From Collinsella sp. (lineage in GTDB: Bacteria > Actinomycetota > Coriobacteriia > Coriobacteriales > Coriobacteriaceae), in NCBI GenBank assembly GCA_019419525.1, contig DXZU01000014.1, forward strand, positions 1-54,339: a DNA stretch of 54,339 bases, given 5' to 3'. Positions 1 to 7,562 of the stretch are shown piece by piece. The stretch's first letter is position 1; the number at the start of each line of letters is the position of its first letter. Below the pieces are notes generated by a model. The model saw nothing but the letters and a program-made list of their open reading frames with translations, was not told the DNA's origin and did no database searches. Made by a program: the position numbers and the translations under genes.

Positions 1-139
1 GGTGCGTTTGGTGAGGATACGCGCCCGCCCCACAAGCCCCTACGCACCATAAAGCCGCAAGACCAGTAGATAGGCCCGATTCGTGGCAGACAGCCTCCTA
101 ACACGCTAATGGCGGGCGCGTATCCTCACCAAACGCACC
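1..139. repeat. Long inverted repeat at the end of the MFS gene
   Basis: Bases 1-29 are the exact reverse complement of bases 111-139, giving 29-bp perfect arms around an 81-base centre. The right arm covers about the last ten codons of the MFS gene and ends a few bases before its stop; the left arm lies beyond the gene and touches the window edge, so it may be longer. In the minus-strand transcript this would fold into a very stable hairpin. No T-run is visible at its end inside the window, so a terminator role is possible but not shown. Confidence 0.85.
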
Positions 140-1410
140 ATGGCAAGCGCAAAGCCCACGGCGGCCACAGCCATGAGCACGTAGAACACCGAACGGAAAC
201 CGAACAGGAACACATCCGGACGACCTGCAACAAAACTGGTCACGGCCTCGCCCATCGCCACGCTCATCTGCCCATACAGGATATGCGACGCCACCGTAAT
301 ACCGAGTGCCATGCCGGCGTAGCGCGCCAAACTGCCCAAGCTGCCCGCAAAGCCGAGCGCTTCGCGCGGAGCCGAACCCATATACAGCGAGTTGTTGGGG
401 CTCTGGAAAATCGACGTGCCGCACGACATAAATGCGACGCAGCACACGATCACAGGGATAGAAGAGTGCTCGTTGAGCGTGCTTACCGCAAAGAGACCGC
501 ACACATATACGCCCAAGCCGACCGCCGTGGGGCCCTCGCAGCCGACACGGTCCGAAACCGTTCCCGAAAGCGGGCCGATAAAGGCATTCACCATTGGCAG
601 CGCCAAAAACAGCAGGCCCGAAACGTCAGACCCAAACCCATGCGCATCCTGAAAATAGAACGGCAGAATAAACTCGGATGCGCCAATGCCAACGAACACG
701 ATGAGCATGCAGGCAAGGTTGATGGTGAAGGCCGAATTTGCAAAGCAGCGACGAGCAGCCTCGATCAGGGACATGGGGCGTTCGCCGGCCTCCGGCTTAA
801 CGTGCGGCAGCGTGTAGAGCCCCACGATAAACGAGATGACGCCAATGGGCAGGTTGATGAGGAAGATGCTCTCCCAAGGAAAGCTTGCCACCAGCATGCC
901 GCCGAGCACGGGGCCACACATCATGCCGAGGGCCACGAAGGTCGCGAGAATACCCATGGCACGGCCTCGTTCGCGCGCCGGAAACGACTCGGTGATGATA
1001 CCCATGTTGTTAGCCATGGCCGCCGCGCAACCTATGCCCTGAACAATGCGTGCCAGGATAAGAACCTCGAGCGAGGCCGAAAGGCCGCACAGCAGCGAAC
1101 CGACCGAAAAGACGATGACGCCCAACTGGAACACATTCACCTTGCCGCGCACGTCGCCCAGACGGCCAAACGGCAACATAGCCACGCAAGTCGCAAGCAG
1201 ATACACCGAGCTTACCAGCTGAATGCGATCGAGGCCCACGCCCAGCTCCTTTTGCATCACGGGCAGCGCCACGGTCACGACGGTCGAATCCAGACACACC
1301 ATAAACGTCATGATGAGCACGGTAAACAGAATCGCCCACTTGTTCTTTCCATGGGTGTCGCCCTCTAGGGCAATGTGCTCGCGGCGCAGCTGCTCTGCAG
1401 TTTTCTCCAT
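106..1410 (-). CDS. MFS drug/metabolite exporter (DHA2-like)
   Basis: A 434-residue inner-membrane transporter of the major facilitator superfamily, probably a proton-coupled exporter of drugs or other small compounds. Hydrophobic segments run through the whole protein. Near the N-terminus LDSTVVTVALP matches the DHA2-type motif D1; GRLGDVRGKV is the MFS loop 2-3 motif A; GPVLGGML is the antiporter motif C. The start ATG at 1410 is chosen because AAAGGA lies about six bases upstream; a longer reading frame has no ribosome site. The gene stands alone, downstream of the metY terminator, and its end is embedded in a long inverted repeat. Substrate cannot be told from sequence. Confidence 0.9.
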   Translation of the reverse strand: MEKTAEQLRREHIALEGDTHGKNKWAILFTVLIMTFMVCLDSTVVTVALPVMQKELGVGLDRIQLVSSVYLLATCVAMLPFGRLGDVRGKVNVFQLGVIVFSVGSLLCGLSASLEVLILARIVQGIGCAAAMANNMGIITESFPARERGRAMGILATFVALGMMCGPVLGGMLVASFPWESIFLINLPIGVISFIVGLYTLPHVKPEAGERPMSLIEAARRCFANSAFTINLACMLIVFVGIGASEFILPFYFQDAHGFGSDVSGLLFLALPMVNAFIGPLSGTVSDRVGCEGPTAVGLGVYVCGLFAVSTLNEHSSIPVIVCCVAFMSCGTSIFQSPNNSLYMGSAPREALGFAGSLGSLARYAGMALGITVASHILYGQMSVAMGEAVTSFVAGRPDVFLFGFRSVFYVLMAVAAVGFALAMVRLVRIRARH

Positions 1411-1436
1411 ATCCATCCTTTCGAGTGGCCCAACGC

Positions 1437-1482
1437 AAAAACGGGGCCCCAATCGACTGTAAACAGTCGCAATTGGGGTCCC
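1437..1482 (-). terminator. Rho-independent terminator of metY
   Basis: A long hairpin (CCCCAAT with ATTGGGG, GACTGT with ACAGTC, plus outer GGG/CCC) is followed on the minus strand by TTTTT at 1441-1437. It separates metY from the downstream MFS gene. Confidence 0.85.
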
Positions 1483-1551
1483 GCCTACGGAATCGGAACG
1501 AAAGGCCACCGAAGCTTTCTGCCAGCATCGGCGCCTTGTGCGAACGCTAGC

Positions 1552-2835
1552 CTAGCACTGCTCGAGCGCCTGCTCAAGGTCGGCAATCAGATCGGCCGTG
1601 TCCTCGAGGCCGCACGACAGGCGCACCATGTCGGCGGAGATACCGCAGGCGATGAGCTCCTCATCGTTCATCTGGCGGTGCGTAGCGTTAGCGGGATGCA
1701 GGCAGCAGGTGCGGGCGTCGGCCACATGCGTGGCGATCTGGGCGAGCTTGAGGCTCTTCATAAAGGTCTCGGCCGCCGCGCGACCACCATTAAAGCCAAA
1801 GCTCACAACGCCGCAGGTACCGTTTGGCATGTACTTCTGAGCGAGGTCATAGTACTTGTCGCCCTCCAGGCCCGGATAGCTCACGAAACGCACCTTGGGA
1901 TGGCTCTGCAGGAACTTGGCAACGGCCAGGCCGTTCTCGCAATGACGCGGCATGCGCACATGCAGGCTCTCGAGCGAGCTGTTCAAGAAGAAGGCCGCCT
2001 GCGGATTCTGCATGGGGCCAAGATCGCGCATGAGCTGCGCGGTGGCCTTGGTAATGAAGGCGCCCTCGCGACCGAACTTCTCGGCATAGGTCACGCCATG
2101 GTAGCTCTCGTCAGGCGTGGTGAGACCCGGGAACTTGTCCGCATGGGCCATCCAGTCAAACTGGCCGTGGTCGACGATCACGCCGCCCAGGTAGGCAGCA
2201 TGTCCATCCATGTACTTGGTGGTGGAGTGCGTAACGATGTCGGCGCCCCACTCAAAGGGACGGCACATAACGGGCGTCGGGAAGGTGTTGTCGACCATCA
2301 GCGGCACGCCGTGGTCATGTGCGGCCTTGGCAAAGCGCTCAATATCGAGCACGGCAAGGGCGGGGTTTGCGATCGTCTCGCCAAAGACGAGCTTTGTGTT
2401 GGGCTGAAAGGCAGCCTCCAGCTCCTCATCGGTGCAGTCGGGGGCGACGAACGTGCAGGTCACGCCCATGCGGCCCATGGTGTGGGCGAGCAGGTTATAC
2501 GTACCGCCGTAAATGGCAGAGCTTGCGACCACGTGATCGCCGGCACCGGCAACGTTAAAGATCGCGAGGAAGTTCGCAGCCATGCCCGAACTCGTGAGCA
2601 TCGCTGCGGTGCCGCCCTCCATCTCGCAGATCTTGGCGGCAACCAAATCGCACGTGGGGTTCTGCAGACGGCTGTAGAAGTAGCCAGACTCCTCCAGGTC
2701 AAACAGCTTGCCCATGTGCTCCGACGTGTCGTACTTCCACGTGGTGGACTGGTAGATGGGCACCTGGCGCGGCTCCGCATCTCCCGGGTGATAGCCGCCC
2801 TGAACACATGTAGTACCGATAGTCTGCTCGCTCAT
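1552..2835 (-). CDS. metY: O-acetylhomoserine sulfhydrylase-like PLP enzyme
   Basis: A 427-residue cytoplasmic enzyme of the Cys/Met-metabolism PLP-dependent (cystathionine gamma-synthase) family. Such enzymes replace the acetyl group of O-acetylhomoserine with sulfide or methanethiol to give homocysteine or methionine. Visible motifs are YSRLQNPT near residue 54, the substrate/PLP region SAIYGGTYNL, VDNTFPTP, and the PLP-lysine segment HSTTKYMDGH near residue 205. Length and these motifs fit MetY better than the ~380-residue MetB/MetC branch, but a methionine gamma-lyase cannot be excluded. AGGGAG precedes the ATG. It is divergent from the C-GCAxxG-C-C gene, and no recognisable SAM riboswitch or T-box was seen upstream. 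Confidence 0.85.
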   Translation of the reverse strand: MSEQTIGTTCVQGGYHPGDAEPRQVPIYQSTTWKYDTSEHMGKLFDLEESGYFYSRLQNPTCDLVAAKICEMEGGTAAMLTSSGMAANFLAIFNVAGAGDHVVASSAIYGGTYNLLAHTMGRMGVTCTFVAPDCTDEELEAAFQPNTKLVFGETIANPALAVLDIERFAKAAHDHGVPLMVDNTFPTPVMCRPFEWGADIVTHSTTKYMDGHAAYLGGVIVDHGQFDWMAHADKFPGLTTPDESYHGVTYAEKFGREGAFITKATAQLMRDLGPMQNPQAAFFLNSSLESLHVRMPRHCENGLAVAKFLQSHPKVRFVSYPGLEGDKYYDLAQKYMPNGTCGVVSFGFNGGRAAAETFMKSLKLAQIATHVADARTCCLHPANATHRQMNDEELIACGISADMVRLSCGLEDTADLIADLEQALEQC

Positions 2836-3021
2836 ATCTAGCTCCCTTGCCTGGGTTTTAGTTTTATTCGGTTCACGATACCGCTACCCTGCACCCCTCT
2901 CAACCCATCCCCAAGGTAGGTTATGGGACAAATTGATTAGGGGTATTTATCTCAAGCCTTGGGCATTTGCTCGATAGATAAAAATGAGGCATACATGAAG
3001 CTCTCGATGATTACATGCCCC

Positions 3022-3053
3022 GTCACGGGTACCATAGGCGGGTACACCGTGAC
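3022..3053 (+). promoter_or_regulatory. Stem-loop just ahead of a ribosome site
   Basis: GTCACGGGTACC pairs with GGTACACCGTGAC (one bulged A) around a seven-base loop, and the stem ends one base before the AAGGAG at 3055-3060 of the downstream gene. It could affect translation, or be part of an N-terminal extension of that gene if the upstream ATG at 2995 is used. Confidence 0.5.
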
Positions 3054-3066
3054 CAAGGAGACAACG

Positions 3067-3513
3067 ATGAAGCAGATCGATACCACCCAGCTCGACACCG
3101 CCGCCTGCCAGGCTCAGGCTGCCGAATACCACGCCCGCGGCTTTAACTGCGCACAGGCCGTTGCCTGCACGCTCGCACCTGCCGTCGGGCTCGACCCCCA
3201 GACCGCCTTTACCCTCACCGAGGGCTTTGGCGCCGGCATGGGTGGCATGACCGAGACCTGCGGCGCCATCTCGGGCGCTGTTGCCATCATGGGCTTTGTA
3301 ATGAGCGACGGCATGGAGAACCCCAAGACCAAAGGCCAGACCTACAAGCTGTCGCGCGAGATTGCCAAGCGATTTGGCGAGAAGAACACGACGACCGTCT
3401 GCGGCACGCTCAAGGGCATCGGATCGGATAAAGGTCCGCTCCGCAGCTGCCCCGGCTGCATCGACGATGCCGTCGAGATCGCCTGCGATGTGCTAAAGCA
3501 GCTCGCCGAGTAA
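3067..3513 (+). CDS. C-GCAxxG-C-C family protein
   Basis: A 148-residue soluble protein of the C-GCAxxG-C-C family, proposed redox proteins whose conserved cysteines may bind metal or cycle as thiols; no reaction is established. Visible are FNCAQAV near residue 24, FGAGMGGM followed by a Cys-Gly-Ala, VCGTL, and the C-terminal SCPGC pair. The start at 3067 has AAGGAG seven bases upstream and puts the family core at the usual distance. An in-frame ATG at 2995 with GAGG upstream would add 24 residues. The convergent neighbour is yigZ, with a shared long hairpin between. Confidence 0.82.
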   Translation: MKQIDTTQLDTAACQAQAAEYHARGFNCAQAVACTLAPAVGLDPQTAFTLTEGFGAGMGGMTETCGAISGAVAIMGFVMSDGMENPKTKGQTYKLSREIAKRFGEKNTTTVCGTLKGIGSDKGPLRSCPGCIDDAVEIACDVLKQLAE

Positions 3514-3526
3514 ACGGCAGCAACAG

Positions 3527-3582
3527 AAAAACGACGGCCGGCGCGCTTAGGATCCATCCAAAAGCACGCCGGCCGTCATCGT
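3527..3582 (-). terminator. Terminator between converging genes
   Basis: A long GC-rich stem (GACGGCCGGCG with CGCCGGCCGTC, extended by neighbouring pairs) is followed on the minus strand by a T-run at 3531-3527, closing yigZ. The same stem may also stop plus-strand transcripts of the C-GCAxxG-C-C gene. Confidence 0.8.
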
Positions 3583-4220
3583 TAGAACTCGGCAAACTCG
3601 GGAGCGCCGACCTCGATCTCTTCGCGCCCCGCCATAAGCTCGCGCATCTTGGCGCAAAATTGCTCCTGCTCCCCCGCTTTGAATACCAGGTGAAGTGTCA
3701 CGGCATCCGCGTAATCGGTATCCGAAACCTTGGCACCCGAATCCTGCGCCAAACGAAGCACCTGCTCATACTGCGGATAGGCCACATGCACGTCAACAGG
3801 CACGACGCTTGTCATCTCAACGATCTGCCCTGCCTCCTGAGCCGCGGCCACCGCCGCCTGCGTCGCCGCGGTATAGGCGCGTACCAAGCCACCAGGCCCC
3901 AACAGCGTGCCACCAAAATAGCGCGTCACCACGCAGCAAACTTTTTTGAGCCCCGCACCGCGCAGCACCTCGAGCGTCGGCATGCCGCTCGTGCGGCTCG
4001 GCTCACCATCATCGCTCTGGCGCTCGCGCCCATCGACCAAAATCCACGCGGGAACATTGTGTCGAGCGTCGTAATGACGCTTGCGAACCATCTCGATAAA
4101 GGCATTCGCCTCATCCTCGGACTCAATATGCACCAGCTGGGCAATAAACCGGCTCTTGCGGTCCACAAACTCGCCCGAAGCCTCAATATTCGATTGCAGA
4201 GTAAAATAGCTGTCCAACAA
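3582..4220 (-). CDS. yigZ: YigZ/IMPACT family protein
   Basis: A 212-residue protein of the YigZ/IMPACT (UPF0029) family. The N-terminal IMPACT domain shows DGEPSRTSGMP near residue 70 and the hallmark YFGGTLLGPGGLVRAY near residue 103; the C-terminal ~80 residues form the DUF1949-type domain. Family members are linked to translation and stress, but the bacterial role is not settled. The reading frame begins with two consecutive TTG codons (4220, 4217) and no ATG; AGGGG just upstream is better spaced from the second. The gene lies downstream of rnpB on the same strand with a structured repeat between. Confidence 0.88.
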   Translation of the reverse strand: MLDSYFTLQSNIEASGEFVDRKSRFIAQLVHIESEDEANAFIEMVRKRHYDARHNVPAWILVDGRERQSDDGEPSRTSGMPTLEVLRGAGLKKVCCVVTRYFGGTLLGPGGLVRAYTAATQAAVAAAQEAGQIVEMTSVVPVDVHVAYPQYEQVLRLAQDSGAKVSDTDYADAVTLHLVFKAGEQEQFCAKMRELMAGREEIEVGAPEFAEF

Positions 4221-4326
4221 AGCCCCTCAAACACAAGCAAAGCAACAAACAGCCTCAATAATACGGCAAAGACCGTACCGATAACCTCGGTAAAAAGAAC
4301 GAAGCCACCTATGATTCCGTCAACGA

Positions 4327-4438
4327 AAGCGAGAACCCGTCAGCGCGAGCAAGGTGCCTTGAAAGACGAGGGCATTGACCTTATGGTCATGCCCGAAGGC
4401 TTGAAAGGCAGATTGCCGCGCTGACGGGTTCGCAGCGT
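4327..4438. repeat. Structured intergenic element, copy 1
   Basis: About 112 bases that share AGCGARAA, TGCCTTGAAAG, GAGGGCAT, CATGCCCGA, TTGAAAGGCAGATTGCC and GCAGCGTC with a second copy at 7420-7530. The predicted fold is one long hairpin: a 12-bp outer stem (4334-4345 with 4419-4430), GCAA/TTGC, TGCCTT/AAGGCA, a purine-rich internal loop, and an inner stem around GGGCAT/ATGCCC. The outer stems of the two copies differ but both pair fully. It lies between yigZ and rnpB. Orientation and function are unknown. Confidence 0.75.
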
Positions 4439-4446
4439 CAGCAAAG

Positions 4447-4810
4447 TGCTGAGCGGGCCTATAAGCCGGGTTCTGTCGTGAACGGTCATTTATCTTGTCT
4501 GCACGTTACCGTGCAGCTCCACGCACGCTACCCGAACGCGGACCGGGCCGGCCCATAGCGTTCCTATTCGCGCTTGCTCCGGATGGGGCTTGCCAAGCCG
4601 CCGTGTTGCCACGACGCTGGTGGTCTCTTACACCACCGTTTCAGCTTTTCCCTTTACGCCTTGCGGCGCAGGTGGGAGTCTTCTTTTCTGCGGCGCTTTC
4701 CGTCGGATCACTCCGCCCGGCCGTTAGCCGGCATCCCGCCCTCTGGAGCCCGGACTTTCCTCACGCGTACTGCAAGCAGCACATCGCGCGACCGTCTGGC
4801 CCACTCAGCA
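4447..4810 (-). ncRNA. rnpB: RNase P RNA
   Basis: The catalytic RNA of ribonuclease P, which trims the 5' leader from tRNA precursors. On the minus strand the 5' region carries GAGGAAAGTCCGGGCTCC, the middle has the conserved AGGGTGAAA-type core as AAAGGGAAAAGCTGAAACGG, and the 3' part reads GACAGAACCCGGCTTAT. The ends are set by the P1 helix: TGCTGAGTGGGCC (4810-4798) pairs with GGCCCGCTCAGCA (4459-4447) over 13 bp with one G-U. Length of about 364 bases fits bacterial type A. Confidence 0.95.
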
Positions 4811-5073
4811 GTGCAAGAGTGTAGCACACCGTTGCCGCAGGCAATGGCACAACGCAAGCGTTCGACACGATAAACCAAGAACCGGCATGCGCTACAATGG
4901 TCCTGTCGATGGGCAACGTCGTCAGTCGAGACGCGACCGCGCTCCGCACCCCTCCGTCTACTCGGTGTGTTCCCGCCTCCTCCCCGAGGCGGGATGTCGG
5001 CATTTTTCATGCATCGACAACCCAATAGTAAATAGACAGCCCGGACAGCATTGCGCATTTCGGCGCCAAATGC
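4811..5073. other. Intergenic region upstream of rnpB
   Basis: This stretch between rnpB and the rpsA terminator has no convincing ORF. It holds the rnpB promoter at its left end and a small hairpin, CCCGCCTC with GAGGCGGG, near 4976-4996, with no T-run. Nothing else is recognised. Confidence 0.6.
4819..4851 (-). promoter_or_regulatory. Candidate rnpB promoter
   Basis: On the minus strand TGCTACACT forms an extended -10 box (TACACT at 4824-4819), with a weak TTGCCT-type -35 upstream. Transcription would start near 4812, matching the 5' end set by the RNase P P1 helix. Confidence 0.5.
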
Positions 5074-5108
5074 AAAAAAGGGACCCGTCCATTGCGGACG
5101 GATCCCTT
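5074..5108 (-). terminator. rpsA terminator
   Basis: AAGGGATCCGTCC pairs with GGACGGGTCCCTT on the minus strand and runs into TTTTTT at 5079-5074, 25 bases after the rpsA stop. Confidence 0.9.
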
Positions 5109-5132
5109 AAAACAAGTGATCGTCAAACCGAT

Positions 5133-6299
5133 TTACTCGGCGTCGGTCTCCTCGTCCTTCTTCTCGGAAGGCAGCGGAGTAACCTCGATCTCAACGCCCA
5201 GAGTCTCAGCAGCGGACTTCATGGACAGGGAGATACGACGACGGTCGAGGTCGATCTCCATGACCTTGACCTGAACCTTGTCGCCAACATGGGTGACCTG
5301 AGAAGGCTGATCGACGTGCTTGTTGGCCATCTCGGAGATGTGCACCAGGCCCTCGATGCCCTCGCCCAGGTCGACGAAAGCGCCGAACGGGACAAGCTTG
5401 GTCACAGTGCCCTCGACGATAGCGCCGACGGGGTACTTCTTGACCAGTGCGCGCCACGGATCCTCGGTGGTCTGCTTGAGACCCAGGGAGATGCGCTCGC
5501 GGTTGAGATCGACGTCGAGAACCTCGACCTCGACCTCCTGGCCGACCTTGACAACCTCGGAAGGATGGTTGACGTGGTTCCAGGAAAGCTCGGAGATGTG
5601 GATGAGGCCGTCGATACCGCCGAGGTCGACGAAGGCGCCGAAGTCGACGATGGAGGAAACGGTGCCCTGGAGACGCATGCCAGACTTGAGCTTGGACAGA
5701 ATCTCGGAGCGCTCGGCCTTACGGGACTCCTCGAGCACGACGCGACGGGAGAGGACGACGTTGTTGCGGTTGCGGTCCATCTCGATGACGCGAGCCTCGA
5801 TGCGGGTGCCCATGTAGGAGGTGAGGTCCTTGACGCGACGGAGGTCGACGAGGGAAGCGGGCAGGAAGCCACGCAGGCCGATGTCGAGGATCAGGCCGCC
5901 CTTGACAACCTCGATAACCTCGCCCTCGACGTTCTCGCCGGAGTTGAACTTCTCCTCGATGCGGTTCCAAGCACGCTCGTACTCGGCACGCTTCTTGGAC
6001 AGGACCAGACGACCGTCCTTGTCCTCCTTCTGGAGAACCAGAGCCTCGATGGGATCACCGAGTGCAACGATGTCTGCAGGGTTAGCGTCCTTGCGGATGG
6101 ACAGCTCGCGGACCGGGATAACGCCCTCGGACTTGAATCCGATGTCAACGAGCACCTCGTCATGCTCGATCTTAACGACAGTGCCGTTAACGAGATCGCC
6201 CTCATCAAAGTCGGTAATCGTACCGTCGATGAGGTTGTTCATCTCCTCCTCATTGACATCGTCAAGAGAGAAAATGGACGAGTTCTGAATCTCACTCAA
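5133..6299 (-). CDS. rpsA: 30S ribosomal protein S1
   Basis: A 388-residue S1 protein that binds mRNA and helps the 30S subunit engage transcripts. Four S1 (OB-fold) repeats are visible, beginning near residues 34, 120, 205 and 290; the last two carry the clear VDFGAFVDLGGIDGLIHISE and VPFGAFVDLGEGIEGLVHIS type segments, and the tail is acidic (KKDEETDAE). Four repeats match Gram-positive S1, against six in E. coli. The start is TTG at 6299 with GAAAGGGG about seven bases upstream; that ribosome site can be locked in a hairpin (6304-6328). It has its own terminator and is monocistronic. Confidence 0.95.
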   Translation of the reverse strand: MSEIQNSSIFSLDDVNEEEMNNLIDGTITDFDEGDLVNGTVVKIEHDEVLVDIGFKSEGVIPVRELSIRKDANPADIVALGDPIEALVLQKEDKDGRLVLSKKRAEYERAWNRIEEKFNSGENVEGEVIEVVKGGLILDIGLRGFLPASLVDLRRVKDLTSYMGTRIEARVIEMDRNRNNVVLSRRVVLEESRKAERSEILSKLKSGMRLQGTVSSIVDFGAFVDLGGIDGLIHISELSWNHVNHPSEVVKVGQEVEVEVLDVDLNRERISLGLKQTTEDPWRALVKKYPVGAIVEGTVTKLVPFGAFVDLGEGIEGLVHISEMANKHVDQPSQVTHVGDKVQVKVMEIDLDRRRISLSMKSAAETLGVEIEVTPLPSEKKDEETDAE

Positions 6300-6614
6300 A
6301 GGTGGACCCCTTTCGAACTACGGGGCCCCGATTGCTAGGACCTACAGAAGGGTGCGACAAGCACACAACGTTTAGGAACACTCGGGAGCCGACAGATACT
6401 AATGTGACGCTTATGCAATCACGTTCGTATAGGTTACGGGGAAATGAGTTCGATTTCAAGCGTGAACTGCGATTTTTTACTCGTGTGGAGACTTTTTCGT
6501 AATCTTATGAACACACGTCTCCGCAACTTGACGATAACCAGCCAGGCATTCGGCTTTGGGGTAAAGTATCCGGAGCCAACGATTCTAGATCGATTTTTCG
6601 AGAAAGGTGCCCGC
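6300..6614. other. Divergent intergenic region rpsA / HAD gene
   Basis: Holds the rpsA leader on the minus strand, including a hairpin (GGGCCCC 6328-6322 with GGGGTCC 6310-6304, one G-U) that covers the Shine-Dalgarno GGGG. On the plus side TGTGGAGAC and GTCTCCGCA can pair around 6484-6527. An open frame runs in phase into the HAD gene from an ATG at 6444, but it lacks a ribosome site and looks unlike the protein family. No confident promoter boxes. Confidence 0.5.
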
Positions 6615-7373
6615 GTGCTCAAAGCAGTCGTTTTCGATATGGACGAAACGCTTCTTAGCATCAACCTCAACGCGTTCATCCTTCGCTATTTTAAGGATGT
6701 CTCTTCGATGCTCGCGGATATCGGGCGCCGCAGCCGCGGTGGCACGATGGCACGCCTCGGCACCATCCTGGTCGACCTCAACGCCAATCGCCGCAGCGGC
6801 ACGGACAACCGCACCAATCTTGAGTTTTACCAAGAAGAGGTCGAGCGCCGATGCGGGATCTGCCTCTCCGATCCCCTCATCTACGAGGCGTTTACCTACT
6901 ACGACCGCGAAGTTCTTCCGTACAAGAACGACGATGTCATTAACGCCCACGCTATGCCGGGCGCGCACGCCGCGCTCCAGGCCGTACAGGACGCTGGACT
7001 GCGTTGCGCGCTCTTTACCAACCCCAGCTTTCCCCAGGGGGCCATCGAGTGCCGCATGGGCTGGGGCGACCTGGCCGACGCCCCCTTTGAACTCGTGACG
7101 CACATGGGAAACACCACCCGCTGCAAGCCCGATGCTACCTACTATCTAGAGCAGCTTCAGGTGATGGGGCTCGAGCCACACGAGGTCCTTATGGTGGGCA
7201 ACGATCCCAAACGCGACTTCCCGTCCCCCGATTGCGGCATCCAAACCGCCTTTGTGGGCCAAGGCAAGCCCAGCCGAGCCACCTGGCGCGGAACCATGGA
7301 AGACTTCGCCCGCGACTTTAACGCCGTAATCGAGGCCTTCTACGAGCACCAAGTAGCCCACGAACTGTCGTAG
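6615..7373 (+). CDS. HAD-family phosphatase
   Basis: A 252-residue cytoplasmic haloacid-dehalogenase-superfamily hydrolase. Motif I is DMDET near residue 9 (nucleophile Asp and acid/base Asp), motif II the Thr of FTNPSF near residue 133, motif III the Lys of CKPDATYY, and motif IV the aspartates of GNDPKRDF. A helical cap lies between motifs I and II. The substrate is unknown; the ordering fits phosphoglycolate-phosphatase-like or house-cleaning phosphatases. GTG at 6615 is chosen as start because AAAGGTG lies just upstream and the HAD core begins three residues later. It is followed by the second structured intergenic element. Confidence 0.85.
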   Translation: MLKAVVFDMDETLLSINLNAFILRYFKDVSSMLADIGRRSRGGTMARLGTILVDLNANRRSGTDNRTNLEFYQEEVERRCGICLSDPLIYEAFTYYDREVLPYKNDDVINAHAMPGAHAALQAVQDAGLRCALFTNPSFPQGAIECRMGWGDLADAPFELVTHMGNTTRCKPDATYYLEQLQVMGLEPHEVLMVGNDPKRDFPSPDCGIQTAFVGQGKPSRATWRGTMEDFARDFNAVIEAFYEHQVAHELS

Positions 7374-7419
7374 GACCCCTCGCTCCAAACCAAATATCGC
7401 CGCAGGTTGAGCACAAGTC

Positions 7420-7530
7420 AGCGAAAATGCCCCTAAGCGAGCAATGTGCCTTGAAAGAGGAGGGCATAGGCCTTCTGGCCATGCCCGACGATTGAAAGGC
7501 AGATTGCCGCTTAGGGGCGTTTGCAGCGTC
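7420..7530. repeat. Structured intergenic element, copy 2
   Basis: The second copy of the element at 4327-4438, in the same orientation. Outer stem GCCCCTAAGCG (7429-7439) pairs perfectly with CGCTTAGGGGC (7508-7518); the same inner blocks and flanking AGCGAAAA and GCAGCGTC are present. The inner stem has GGCC/GGCC where copy 1 has GACC/GGTC. It lies between two converging genes. A separate short palindrome, TTACGCGG with CCGCGTAA, follows at 7537-7562, abutting the cyuA stop, and may act as a terminator. Confidence 0.75.
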
Positions 7531-7562
7531 GACTGGTTACGCGGTTTGGTAAAACCGCGTAA

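Noticed and set aside
2836..2998. SAM riboswitch or T-box upstream of metY
   Set aside because: Neither the SAM core motifs nor the T-box 14-mer is present; only weak hairpins are seen.
4240..7530. CRISPR or IS interpretation of the repeated element
   Set aside because: Only two copies 3 kb apart, no regular spacers, no transposase or target duplication visible.
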